A stretch of DNA of 64,000 bases from Thraustochytrium sp. TN22 (GCA_013306675.1 JABLUY010000013.1:125494-189493); one strand, 5' to 3'. Shown: positions 51,701 to 62,200, counted from the first letter of the stretch. Translations and numbers: made by a program. Notes: a model not told the origin generated them from the sequence alone.

Positions 51701-52528
51701 GGGACGGCCATTCACGTCACTGACGCAGGGCGCGTGTCGTGGCGGTCCTGGGATGCGGCCGTGACGGCGCGGCCACGGCGGCCGGACGAGGAGCAGCCGG
51801 ACGAGGCGCTGGGCTGCTTCGAGTTTGACTGCGACCGCGGTACTCTGCGCATGCAGGACACGGAGCGCAACGTCTTTGAGCTCGCGGACGCAACCGGCGC
51901 TGACAGGGCCGTCGCGACGGTGCAGCTGTCGGGCGCGCTGGCCCCGGCGGAGGCCGTCGTGAACGAGGCGCTACGTCCGCGGCTCTTTGTGCTGGACGGC
52001 GCGGGCGGCGGCTTTGAGCTTCTCGAGGCCGACACCGTGGAGCGCGAGCGGCGGCGGCAGGCGCGTGCGCACCGCAGCGAGTTCCGGCCGTGCGAGCTGG
52101 CGGTGGTTGGCGCGCGAGCCGATCCGGGCCAGCACGTGGAGAGCCTGGCGCTGGCGCTGCCGTCGACGCTGGACCAGCTGAGTAGCGCGGCGCAGCTCGT
52201 GCCATCGATCGTCCGCGCGGACGAGCTGCCGCGTTGCTTCGAGCGCGCTCGCGCTGGCGCCGGCGAGAACCCCGACGCGCGCGGCGTGCGCGCGGGGGCG
52301 TCCTTTCTGGTGGATACGCTGACGCGGTCGGCTCCCATTACGACGAGGGACCGCGATGCCGTACGCGCGGCCGACGCGGGCTTTGCCGCGTGGCTTGCCG
52401 AGATGGATGCCCTGGAGAACCGATTCAACGTGGATGATTCGCGCGCTGAAGAGGCACGTCAAGAGGAGGCCAAGGTACAGGCGGTGATTAGCAAGGAGCG
52501 CAAGCGCATCGCCAAGGCCAAGGCGAAG

Positions 52529-52567
<39 letters not shown>

Positions 52568-52828
52568 CAACAACAGCATATGCAGCAATTGCAGGCTGCG
52601 AGCGCCGCGGCAGAGCAGGGGTCGCGGCCCGTCACCGCGGAGGACAGCCTGCAGGTGGACGTGGAGGACGTGAATGCCATCGCAGACCTGGTCTCGAAAC
52701 AGCACGATGGGCACGATGAGGAAGCGAAGGAGCCGCAAGACGATTCGGTGCGGCCCGCGCGGCCTGCAGCGCGCAATGCGCCCATGAGCGACGGCATCCG
52801 ATACAGCTTCGATGCAAGCTCTAGCTAG
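48794..52828 (+). CDS. SPAG17: SPAG17/PF6-like axonemal central-pair protein
   Basis: 1344 residues from the ATG at 48794, intronless and shorter than animal SPAG17 (about 2200). SPAG17/PF6 is a scaffold of the C1a projection of the ciliary central pair. The most telling region (about 770-1100) has the repeated short blades of SPAG17: GTVVSFYADGSRRVLYASGDV, VKRTDGTRLVRHVDGT, TGTDGSIRVEAPG, VTASVNGHLRVLKPDGT, and PRLFVLDGAGGGFELLEADT. The N-terminal half has helical segments and long disordered Ser/Ala linkers. The C terminus has a charged helix (KVQAVISKERKRIAKAKAKW) leading into a polyGln tract ((CAG)n, about 1247-1260). The N-terminal domains of animal SPAG17 are weakly represented. The stop lies within a CTAGCTAG motif. 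Confidence 0.78.
52531..52577 (+). repeat. (CAG)n coding microsatellite
   Basis: About ten CAG followed by CAA/CAG mixtures, coding for the polyGln tract near the SPAG17 C terminus. Confidence 0.9.
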
Positions 52829-52927
52829 CTGAGCTCCCGTGCCATGGCCAGTCTATTCTGTTTTGACTCTTGAGCACCAAAGAGAATGGAGGGGCTTTTT
52901 TAAAAAAGTATGTTTTACAGTTCCTCC

Positions 52928-53596
52928 TCACAAGCCCCAGCCGGCGAGCTCGTACCATAGAATGAGACAGACGCAAAAGGCGATGACGAGAGCCAGGATC
53001 GTGTTGTCGCGCGTGCGCTTATCCTGGATGCGCTTGATGAGCACATTGACGCCGGGCATGCGGCGGCCCATGTCGGCGAGACGGCCGGAGGTGCCCATGA
53101 AGACGTTGCGCTGCTCGCGCAGTTCCCGGTACACGTTGGCGGCCTGGTCAATGATATTGCCGACGTCGCGGTTTGCATTGTGAATGGACTCCTCCTCGCG
53201 GCGTAGCAGCGACTCGGCATCGCGATCAGCCTCGCCTGCGTGGCGGCCGTCACGCTTCATGAACCGCTGCAGCGTGATTTGTTCGCGGCGGCGCGCTAGC
53301 CTGGTCTGCGCCTGGCGAAAGCGCGCGGTCTGGTCGCTAAGGATGCCGCGCAGGCGGTCGATCTGCGCGGAGCTGGCCGCGGGCCTGTCAGCCGCCGTGC
53401 ACGAGACCAGCATGTCGACTGCATTGCCAAGCCCCTGCAGCAGGCCTCCCACCTCGGCCTCCACCTCTCGCTCCACGCCGCTGGGCTCCTCGGGCCGCTC
53501 CGCGTCTACGTCCACGCGGTCGAACTTGGCGAGCGCCGCCTCGAGCGCCAGCTCCTGCGCCTTGGCGCCTCGCCGCAGGTCCTGCCACGACTGCAT
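52928..53596 (-). CDS. GOSR1: Golgi Qb-SNARE GOSR1 (GS28)
   Basis: 222 residues from the ATG at 53596. Golgi SNARE for ER-Golgi and intra-Golgi fusion. MQSWQDLRRGAKAQELALEAAL is the GOSR1 N-terminal helix (WExLRKxARxLExxLD pattern). Helical Habc-like region to about 125; SNARE motif about 130-190 with the Q-layer glutamine in LREQRNVF and the GOSR1 signature MGRRMPGVNVLIKRIQDKRTRDN; C-terminal anchor about 198-218 (TILALVIAFCVCLILWYEL). The frame is open to 53824, but that stretch is (GGC)n-encoded polyglycine/arginine and is taken as 5' UTR. The stop lies 99 bp from the SPAG17 stop (convergent). Confidence 0.88.
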   Translation of the reverse strand: MQSWQDLRRGAKAQELALEAALAKFDRVDVDAERPEEPSGVEREVEAEVGGLLQGLGNAVDMLVSCTAADRPAASSAQIDRLRGILSDQTARFRQAQTRLARRREQITLQRFMKRDGRHAGEADRDAESLLRREEESIHNANRDVGNIIDQAANVYRELREQRNVFMGTSGRLADMGRRMPGVNVLIKRIQDKRTRDNTILALVIAFCVCLILWYELAGWGL

Positions 53597-54012
53597 CGCG
53601 CCGCGCCGAGCCGAGCCGGGCCCGAGCCGCCGCCGTCGCCGCCGTCGCCGCCGCCCTCTGCCGCCGCCGCCGCCGCCGCCGCGAGCGCCGCGCTCGCCCT
53701 CGGCCGGCGAGAATGCGATTTGATTTGAACGTGCCGCGACTGGGAGGTCGACCGCGGCTGGCTCACACGCAGTGGCGGCGCCGATTCCGCACTTGCGCGG
53801 CCACGTGGCGCGCCTATCCCCCACTTGCCGGCCGGCGCAGCGCCACTTGTGACTTAATTAAGTTGCCCATGCCATGTGCGCGCGCCGTTTGAACCTGGGC
53901 AGAGAGAGAGCGAATTCAAATTCGAATCCCAGCGCGGGCGCGCGCGGGCGGCGCGCGGCGGCGGCGGCGTGCGGCGCGCGCGGCGGCGCGGCGCGGCAGG
54001 CCCGGCGGCGAC
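53597..54012. promoter_or_regulatory. Divergent intergenic region GOSR1/VPS26C
   Basis: 416 bp between the two ATGs with GC triplet repeats on both shoulders. Both genes act in Golgi-endosome traffic, so coordinated expression is possible. Confidence 0.45.
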
Positions 54013-54990
54013 ATGGCCGGCGGCGGGGAGGACGGCGCGGAGCCGAGGGCGTCGTCCGTGGAGGTGGCGCTGGCCGGCGGCGCGAGGCGCTTCCGCGCAG
54101 GCCAGGGCGTGCGCGGCGAGGTCGTCGTGCGCACGCACCACAGGTCCATGGAGCTCAAGGCCGTGCGCGTGACGCTGCGCGGCGTCACCAGCCTGCGTTT
54201 GAACGCGCGAAACGTTGGCCTGCTCGAGGCCTTCTACAGCTCCGTCGAGCCCGAGGTCTTCGTGGAGAAGACTGTCACGGTCGCCGAGGCCGCCAAGGTC
54301 GCCCAGGGCGAGACGCGCTTCCCCTTCGAGCTCGCGCTGCCCGCCGACGTCCAGCGCCTGCGCGAGACCTACCACGGCGCCTATGTCAACACCGTCTACA
54401 CGGTCGCCGCCGAGGTCTCGCGCGGCCTGCTGTCGGCGCCGCTCGCCGACCAGCTCGAGGTCTTCGTCGAGACGCCCGGCGCCGGCCGCCTCCGCGTCTC
54501 CAGCGCCGAGGTCGACGCCGAGCCCGGGCCTGACCGCCCGCTGCGCTTCCGCATCACGCCGGACTCCCTCGAGAACGTCGCTGACCCGACCGAGCTCGCG
54601 AGCATTCCGCGCTTCGCCATCGCCGGCCAGATCGACCGCCTCTGCTGCCCGCTCGGCGCGCCAGTCACCGGCCAGCTCACCGTCGAGCTCTCCGAGCTGC
54701 CCATTCGCTCCATCGACCTCCAACTCGTGCGCATTGAGTCCATCCAGTACGCCGAGGGCACGGCGCGCGAGGCCACCGAGATACACAGCCTCCAGGTCGC
54801 TCTCGGCGATCCTTGCCGTGGCCTTGCCATTCCGCTCGCCATCTCGCTCCCGCGCCTCGTCACCTGTCCCTCCACCAAGACCGACCGCTTCCGCCTCGAC
54901 TTTGAGCTCAACCTCCTCGTGACACTCGGCACTGACACCGTCGTCTCCGAGACCTTTCCGCTCGCGCTCTACCGTCCCGGAGCGGCTTGA
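54013..54990 (+). CDS. VPS26C: VPS26C (DSCR3), retriever complex arrestin-like subunit
   Basis: 325 residues, intronless, close to human VPS26C (297). It has a double arrestin-like beta fold and, with VPS35L and VPS29, recycles endosomal cargo. Landmarks: FRAGQGVRGEVVVRTHHRSMELKAVRVTLRG (strand pattern of the N domain), FPFELALP, YHGAYVNTVYTVAAEVSRGLL, and in the C domain IDLQLVRIESIQYAEG, ATEIHSLQVALGDPCRGLAIPL, LPRLVTCPSTKTDRFRLDFELNLLV and ETFPLALYR, all typical of the DSCR3 branch and not of VPS26A/B. The short N-terminal Gly/Glu extension is not conserved. Confidence 0.92.
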   Translation: MAGGGEDGAEPRASSVEVALAGGARRFRAGQGVRGEVVVRTHHRSMELKAVRVTLRGVTSLRLNARNVGLLEAFYSSVEPEVFVEKTVTVAEAAKVAQGETRFPFELALPADVQRLRETYHGAYVNTVYTVAAEVSRGLLSAPLADQLEVFVETPGAGRLRVSSAEVDAEPGPDRPLRFRITPDSLENVADPTELASIPRFAIAGQIDRLCCPLGAPVTGQLTVELSELPIRSIDLQLVRIESIQYAEGTAREATEIHSLQVALGDPCRGLAIPLAISLPRLVTCPSTKTDRFRLDFELNLLVTLGTDTVVSETFPLALYRPGAA

Positions 54991-55562
54991 TGCGGCTCGA
55001 AGAGCGCGGTAAATGCTGCCTGTAGACATTTTCACGCATGTACTTTATCTGAGCTTACATCGAGGCCAATGTCAAGTTCTGCTCGTGCAGTTGAGGCGCC
55101 GTCAGCATTGAACAAACAAAAGAAGCCCCGGGCCTTGCTCGAACTGACAGTGGCTTCCCCTTACCTCTCAGGTCGCCAGCCGAGCACTTCAAGTGATCAC
55201 CACGATGGTCACGGTCTCTCTTTTTGAGTGTATCACTGTATCCGAGCCAGGTCTGCTGGCTGTCCGGGTTTCGCCTGTCTCAGCCTGTCTTGGCCTGTGA
55301 GGGCCAAGACTGCCTCGGCCTGTGGCAACCTGTGTCGCGCTGTGTCTCTGTTTGTCTTTCAGTCAAGTGCCAGGGCTTGTGTCTGTCGGCCAGCTGTCTG
55401 TCGGCGTGACGGCATTTGTCGTCGCCATAGCAGTCTCGCACACACCCTTCGCGTTCGCACGTTCGCGGATGGCATGGCCAAGCTGGGGCCATCGATCAAG
55501 GCCGCGAGCAAAGCGCCGAGTAGCGCCGCGCCGGGCAGCGCAGAGGCGCACGGGCGGGCAGG
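54991..55562. other. Intergenic with CCTGTC-type repeats
   Basis: CCTGTCTCAG/GGCCTGTG-like short repeats at about 55265-55330. No gene seen; 5' flank of the TrpRS gene. Confidence 0.4.
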
Positions 55563-56744
55563 ATGGCGTCGGTGGTGCGGCAGGTGCTGTCGGGCATCCA
55601 GCCCAGCGGCGTGCCGACGCTGGGCAACTACCTTGGCGCGCTGCGCAACTGGATCTGGCTGCAGGGCGCCATGGTGAGCGAGTCGCGCGCGGCGTCCGTG
55701 CTCTCGGTCGACGCCCAGCCGCTGAGCGAGATGGAGGTGCAGGCGGCACTCGGCAACTACGACGATGAGCTCGCCGAGGTCTACGGCCGCAGCGGGTCGC
55801 GCTCCTTCGCGGCGCGCGCCGCCAAGACCGACGGCCGCGCGCTCTACATGATCGCCGACCTGCACGCCATGACGGTGCCGCAGGATCCGCTCGAGTTCCG
55901 CGAGAAGTGCCTGGCCACCGCTGCTAGCTTCCTGGCCTGCGGTCTCGACCCCAAGCAGAGCATCCTCTTCCAGCAGTCGCACGTCCCGGCGCACGGCGAG
56001 CTCGCGTGGATCATGCAGTGCTACAGCACCATCGGCCGCCTCAACCGCATGACGCAGTTCAAGGACAAGGCTGGCAAGAAGCGCGACCAGGCGTCCGCTG
56101 GCCTCTACACCTACCCGGCCCTCATGGCCGCCGATATTCTGCTCTACAACCCGACGCACGTCCCCGTCGGCGACGACCAGATGCAGCACCTCGAATTCAC
56201 GCGCGACATGGCCGTCCGGCTCAACGACCGCGTCGGCTTCGAGCTCTTCCGCCTCCCCGACGCCATCTACCCGGACAGCGGTGCCGCGCGCATCATGAGC
56301 CTGCGCGACGGCTCCCGCAAGATGAGCAAGTCCGACCACAACGAGAACTCTCGCATCAACCTCACCGACACACCGGACGAGGTCGCCAGCAAGATCCGCC
56401 GAGCAGTCACTGATGGCTTCGGCGCCATCTCCCACAACGACCGCCGCACCGACCGCCCCGAGGTCTTCAACCTCCTTACCATTCTCGCCGCCCTGCGCGG
56501 CACCACCGTTGAGGACGAGCACGCCGTCTACTACGGCCGCATGTGCTCTGAGCTCAAGGGCGACCTCACTGACGTTCTCGTCGAGTCCATCTGCCCCATC
56601 GGCAACGAGATCCGTCGCAACCTTGAAAACAAGAATGCGCTCGAGGACATTCTGCGCGACGGCGCTGACCGCGCCAGCGAGATCGCCATGCACACCATGG
56701 TCGATGTCTACGATGCGCTCGGCCTCCGGCCCAAGCGCCCATGA
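55563..56744 (+). CDS. Bacterial-type (organellar) tryptophanyl-tRNA synthetase
   Basis: 393 residues, intronless. Class I synthetase charging tRNA-Trp. GIQPSGVPTLGNYLGALRNW (11-30) holds the TLGN form of the HIGH motif as in bacterial TrpRS and mitochondrial WARS2. YMIADLHAMT (95-104), YPALMAADILLY, VPVGDDQMQHLEFTRD and RKMSKSDHN (KMSKS at 253-257) follow in the usual order. An insertion of about 55 residues (35-90) not found in bacterial enzymes separates the HIGH segment from the next strand. The start at 55563 leaves no presequence, and no better upstream in-frame start was found, so organellar targeting is inferred only from the enzyme type. Confidence 0.92.
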   Translation: MASVVRQVLSGIQPSGVPTLGNYLGALRNWIWLQGAMVSESRAASVLSVDAQPLSEMEVQAALGNYDDELAEVYGRSGSRSFAARAAKTDGRALYMIADLHAMTVPQDPLEFREKCLATAASFLACGLDPKQSILFQQSHVPAHGELAWIMQCYSTIGRLNRMTQFKDKAGKKRDQASAGLYTYPALMAADILLYNPTHVPVGDDQMQHLEFTRDMAVRLNDRVGFELFRLPDAIYPDSGAARIMSLRDGSRKMSKSDHNENSRINLTDTPDEVASKIRRAVTDGFGAISHNDRRTDRPEVFNLLTILAALRGTTVEDEHAVYYGRMCSELKGDLTDVLVESICPIGNEIRRNLENKNALEDILRDGADRASEIAMHTMVDVYDALGLRPKRP

Positions 56745-57668
56745 GCGCGCGGGCCTGCGCCCGATCGTGGCCTACGCCTGGCGCATGCTATCGCGATCCT
56801 GTCAAGCGACCGACCGCGAATTGTCCTGCCCCCTTTTGTTGCTGCTTTCCGCGACTCATCATCGTACGGCTATTGGGAAATGCTAACTTTGATTGTGAGG
56901 CTTGGAGGGGTGAGCCCAAGCGCAGCAGCGCAGCCGAAAAAGGCTTGGTCAGGGCAGTTGACTTCGTTCACAGAGAGTAAGGAGAAGCCGCCATGAAGGC
57001 CAGCCATCGCGTGGCCGTCGAACTCTCGAAGGGCCGCGTTAATTTCCTCAGCTCTGCCCGAGCTGGAGCGCACCACCTAACTAAGCTGGGAAGATAAAGT
57101 ACGAGGAAGTCTTGCATAGCCATCCGACGTAGGCTCCAAGGGCGACACCGCACTCGCTGGGCCGCTCCCCAACATCGCCCAGCTTCGCCCGTTCGGGGCA
57201 GCTGCACCGTGCGTCAGCCAGCACCAGCCAAGTTGAACTTGTTATGCCCCGCATGCCCACTCCATCACGGAACTTCGCGTACTGCGCACACTGCACACCC
57301 TCAGTTGACATCAAAGACGCCTCGGACAGACCGAGGAGACAAACCTTCGCTCGCTTCGGTCGCGCAGACGCGGCTCAGCGGGGCGCGCGCGGGCCAGCGT
57401 ACGCCACGCACCGCGCAAGCCGCGCTGCGGCTGGCCTCGCTGCAGCTGCAGCCGTCTGGAGCGCACCGGGCAGCCATCATGGAGTTCCCATGGTCGTTGC
57501 CGCAAGCAAGTACAACTCCGTACGCCCCTGCCGCCGTTTCGCAGCGCGGGCCGCTGCCGCCGGTGGCGGGGGAGAGCTACGCGACGCTCTCCGCGTCCGC
57601 GACGCACCTCCGCGCAAGCCTCCGCGGCCAGCTCATGCAGTAAGAGGCCGTTCATTGCCGGGCCGTAG
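56745..57668. other. Intergenic, no supported gene
   Basis: Includes the TrpRS 3' flank. At 57478-57650 a plus-strand open piece (MEFPWSLPQAS..., ending at a possible GTAAGA donor at 57649) may be a first exon of the decayed locus that follows, but its phase does not fit the next piece. Confidence 0.3.
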
Positions 57669-57930
57669 CTCCTCAAGGAGGGCAGCCCCACCAGCAACAT
57701 CACGATCAAGGTCATCGTGGCCTTCTTCGGCAAGGAAAACAACACTCACACGAGGATCAACTTCCTCTTACTCTACTCGTCCATCATAACAAGCGTCAAA
57801 TCGTTCGGGTCGTAGCGTCGAGCGCTACACGTGGTGACCGCCACACCTGCTCAAGGTCTTCGAGGTCTTCGCCCTCAGCCTCTCGCAAGGCTTTACGAGC
57901 GCTTACTACGTGCCAGCAGCCTCTCGCCGG
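57669..57930 (+). pseudogene. Fragment of a decayed multi-pass membrane protein gene
   Basis: After an AG acceptor (CCGTAG) the plus strand reads SNITIKVIVAFFGKEN and RINFLLLYSSIITSVKSFG, clearly membrane-protein-like. Shortly after, in another frame, comes RYTW-stop-PPHLLKVFEVFALSLSQGFTSAYY, where a TGA stands where a second Trp (TGG) would fit. There is thus at least one frame change and one stop. The hydrophobic pattern resembles XK-related/8-TM protist proteins, weakly. It may be a broken paralogue of, or broken 5' exons for, the long gene at 59299. Confidence 0.45.
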
Positions 57931-59041
57931 CGCCATCGTCTTCGCCAGCCGCCGCAGCACCACGCTCAGGCTGGCCGTCGCCCACGCGGCGCGCCCTCCG
58001 CGCCCTCCCAGCGTCGCCGCCCCTCGTCTCGACGCGCTCCACTGGAGCTTGTCGCGCGAGAGCAGGTTGCTGCGCAGAAGGAGCTCCGCGCGGGCAAGGC
58101 CGTCCTCGTGGGCGGCGTCGGCCGCGGCGTGGACGGCGCGAGCGACGCCGCCAGCGACGCCACGGGCGACGCCGCCGGCGACGCCGCGGGCGGCACGGAG
58201 GCCGTCTCCGTGCGTGCCCCCTGGACGTCCCGGGGTCAAACGTCCCGCGCGAGGCGGCGGACGAGGGCGCGAGGCCGGCGCGGCGCGGCGCAGCGAGGCG
58301 GCCAAGGCGAGGCGCGGCGAGGCGAGGCGAGGCGAGGTGCAGCGGGGCGAGGCGACGCGGCGACGCGACGACGGCGAGGCCCGCCCGGCGGAGGCGCGCG
58401 ACGGCGTGGCCAGGACGGGCAGGCGGTGCGGCGCAGGTCGAGGCGCCCCGCGACGGCGGCGGCGACGACGAGGCGCCAGGCGAGGCGAGGCGAGGCGAGG
58501 CGAGGCGAAGCGCTGCGCGGAGAAGGAGGCAAGGCGGCAGGCGATGTGGACGGAGACGAGGGCCAGCCTGGCGCGCGAGACAGCGACATGAGGGCCTGGC
58601 CGCCGCGGATGATGACGGGGCGGGGCGGCGAAGAAGGGCGGCGCTGGCGCCAGGGCGAGGAGGTGGGCCGCGCGAAACGAGCAGAGCGCGCGGCGGATGC
58701 ATGGAGAGGGCTTTCGCGAAGGCGAGCGGAGAGGCCGGTGAGAGCGGGGAAACGTCCGCGGATAAGGTCCTTGAGGCGTGCTCTGAGCCCACGAGAAAGG
58801 GGAATGCTGGATACGAGCGCTGACGGGGACCGCGGCGAGGCCTGCTTCGACTTGTGGCGGGGGGAGCAATGTCCCGCTCCGTAGCCTGGCGACTGGAGCA
58901 AAGCTGTAAGGCTGTTTGCGACGGCCCAAGCAGCGTTCGTACGCCGTCGGGTGGCCCAAGATTGGTCGCGGCTGGTCGCGTGACGTTGGGCGGGCAAACC
59001 CCGGACGAGCTGCGCGGGCGGCTGCGGCTGCGGCTGCAGCA

Positions 59042-59073
<32 letters not shown>

Positions 59074-59298
59074 CGAGTGGCTGCGCGTCGCAACCTCGCC
59101 CAGTGGTGCGTCGCGCGTCCAGCCGCGGCGGCAGTGGCGACGAGCTTGTTGACCTCGTCGTGTCGGTAGACCCAACGGCCTTTGCGGCAGCTACTTCGCC
59201 GCTCGAGCCTGCGCCGCCCCTCGCGCGCGCGCGAGGGGCGTGCGCTCATTGAGAGCTTTGGCTGCGACGCCGCCGCTTGCGTCGAGCTCCAGGGCACC
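57931..59298. other. GC-rich stretch upstream of the giant repeat gene
   Basis: Dominated by GGCGA/GAGGC repeats (58290-58520) and a (GGC)n run near 59040-59070. Short protein-like pieces (for example around 58800-58870 and 59140-59290) may be upstream exons of the gene that follows: a piece ending PTAFAAATSPLEP leads into a GC dinucleotide run at 59221-59231, after which the downstream frame (ALIESFGCDAAACVELQG) takes over. Confidence 0.3.
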
Positions 59299-62200
59299 AT
59301 GGTCCTCCTCGCCTTTCTTTGCGTCAGCCTCGTGACGATGCTCGTCTTTCTCGCGTTGATGCTTCGCCGCAATCCGACGTCCAGCGCCGACCTCCAGGCG
59401 CGCCTTCATTGCGTTGCGGCCTGCGCGATGACGCTTTTTGAGGTTACGTTGGCGCTCCTCCGCTTCAAGTGGGAGACCGCTGAGCTCAGGGCGCGCCTTT
59501 GCTTCATTCCCTTTGTCCTCTTCCTTGTTTACCCGCTCTACGTTTTCATGAATACCGTAGCGTGGGAGAGCCCGATCCGGGACTCCTTGGTCTGCCGGAA
59601 TACCACCTCGCGTGAGACAGTGATTCAGCCGCACCAGTACACCTTGCTCAAAATGGTCCTCATCATTGGAGCCATGGAAGCGGTACATACCTTGATCATC
59701 AACGTTGCCTTCTGGCTCTGCGCCTTCTCGCACAAGCTCTATCTGTGCACTGGCTCAGGGAGCTTTCAAGACCAAGACCAAGGGCCAGAACAGCATGAGG
59801 CTGTCGACGACAATGGCAAGGCAGCGGGGAAGAAGCCGAACCTGGTCGTTGAGAAGGTGACAGAGGAGGTGACGGTAGAGAAGACGCGACTGCTGTTCGA
59901 GCGCTTGCAGTTGAGCACGGGGCGCCGGTTCGAGCAACGGCACCCGCCGACGCAGCTTGGGGTGCTGCAGCACCTTTGGCAGCGGCGGCAGCGGCGGCAG
60001 CATCGGGAGCCGTCACAGCAGCACCAGCACCAGCACCAGCACCAGCACCGGCCGCGCGAGGCCAAGGCGAAGGTGCATCTGGCCGTGGTGGAGGTGGTTA
60101 AACCTGTCAACCTTGACGGCGACGATGCCAAGGACAACGCGCGTGATGCGCAGGTGGAGGGTGAGCCGCAGCAGCAACACGAGCAGCAGCAGCAGCAGTC
60201 GCCGCGGCTGCCAGCGGAACAGCAACTAGTCAAGAACGACAATGTTCACGACGAGGTGAACAAGGAGAAGCAGCTGGAGGAGCAGGAGACAATGGAGCAT
60301 GCCGACATCAGCGACGGCGCCAACGTCAATGAGGGCGAGGGGAAGGTTGAGAACGAGCCGCAGCAGCAGCTCGAGCAGCTGCAGCTGGGGAAGCAGCAGC
60401 AGCTCGAGCTGCAGCAGCAGCTGCCACCACCGACGCCGTCGCTACCGACGCCGGCTTCAGTGGAGCAGGACGACGCCAAGGGCGATGCGGGCGAGGCGGA
60501 GGTGGACGCCGAGCTGCAGCAGCAGCTCGAGCTGCAGCAGCAGCTGTCGCCACCGACGCCGTCGCTACCGACGCCGGCTTCAGTGGAGCAGGACGACGCC
60601 ACGGGCGATCCGGCCGGGGCGGGGGTGGAGGCCGAGCTGCAGCAGCAGCTCGAGCTGCAGCAGCAGCTGTCGCCACCGACGCCGTCGCTACCGACGCCGG
60701 CTCCAGTGGAGCAGGACGACGCCAAGGGCGATGCGGGCGGGGCGGAGGTGGAGGCCGAGCTGCAGCAGCAGCTCGAGCTGCAGCAGCAGCTGTCGCCACC
60801 GACGCCGTCGCTACCGACGCCGGCTCCAGTGGAGCAGGACGACGCCAAGGGCGATGCGGGCGGGGCGGAGGTGGAGGCCGAGCTGCAGCAGCAGCTCGAG
60901 CTGCAGCAGCAGCTGTCGCCACCGACGCCGTCGCTACCGACGCCGGCTCCAGTGGAGCAGGACGACGCCAAGGGCGATGCGGGCGGGGCGGAGGTGGAGG
61001 CCGAGCTGCAGCAGCAGCTCGAGCTGCAGCAGCAGCTGTCGCCACCGACGCCGTCGCTACCGACGCCGGCTCCAGTGGAGCAGGACGACGCCAAGGGCGA
61101 TGCGGGCGGGGCGGAGGTGGAGGCCGAGCTGCAGCAGCAGCTCGAGCTGCAGCAGCAGCTGTCGCCACCGACGCCGTCGCTACCGACGCCGGCTCCAGTG
61201 GAGCAGGACGACGCCAAGGGCGATGCGGGCGGGGCGGAGGTGGAGGCCGAGCTGCAGCAGCAGCTCGAGCTGCAGCAGCAGCTGTCGCCACCGACGCCGT
61301 CGCTACCGACGCCGGCTCCAGTGGAGCAGGACGACGCCAAGGGCGATGCGGGCGGGGCGGAGGTGGAGGCCGAGCTGCAGCAGCAGCTCGAGCTGCAGCA
61401 GCAGCTGTCGCCACCGACGCCGTCGCTACCGACGCCGGCTCCAGTGGAGCAGGACGACGCCAAGGGCGATGCGGGCGAGGCGGAGGTGGAGGCCGAGCAG
61501 CAGCAGCAGCTCGAGCTGCAGCAGCAGCTATCGCCACCGACGCCGTCGCTACCGACGCAGGCTTCAGTGGAGCAGGACGACGCCACGGGCGATGCGGGCG
61601 GGGCGGAGGTGGAGGCCGAGCGGCAGCAGCAGCTCGAGCTGCAGCAGCAGCCGTCGCTACCGACGCCATCGCTACCGACGCCGGCTCCAGCACAGCAGGA
61701 CGACGCCAATGGCGGTGTGGAGGACGAGGGGCAGCAGCCTCTCGAGCAGGAGCGGCTCGCACAGCAGCCTGGGCAACAGCTCGACGAGCAGCCGCATCAG
61801 CAGGAGCAGCCAAGGCCAAAGCGAAAACGCAGGCCACGGAGGCCTAGGCTGCGAAAGAAGTCGCGGGACCAGAAGAAGAAGAAGGCGCAGAAGGTGCCTG
61901 TGCAGGAGAAATGCGACCAAGTCAGTGACGAGGCGGCCACCGTGCAGGCCGTCACGGCAGCTCAGGAGGTCGCGCCGCAGACGACCACCACGGCGGCTCA
62001 GGAGGTCGCTCCGCTGACGAACACCACAGCGGCTCACGAGGTCGCTACGCAAATGGCCACCACGGCGGCTCAAGAGGTCGCTCCGCAGACGACCACCACG
62101 GCGGCTCAGGAGATCGCTCCGCAGACGGCCACCACGGCGGCTCACGAGGGCGCCACGCAAATGACCACCACGGCGGCTCACGAGGGCGCCACGCAAATGA

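Noticed and set aside
49373-51715. 780-codon open frame antisense to SPAG17
   Set aside because: It is a GC-bias shadow: His/Arg/Gln-rich, no domains, and the sense frame has clear SPAG17 features.
60246-61837. Minus-strand Cys/Ser-rich and Ala/Pro-rich repeat frames, and a plus-strand Arg/Ser-rich frame, over the 123-bp array
   Set aside because: Any frame is open in a 123-bp repeat without stops; only the plus frame from 59299 is continuous with the membrane-protein N terminus and the second array.
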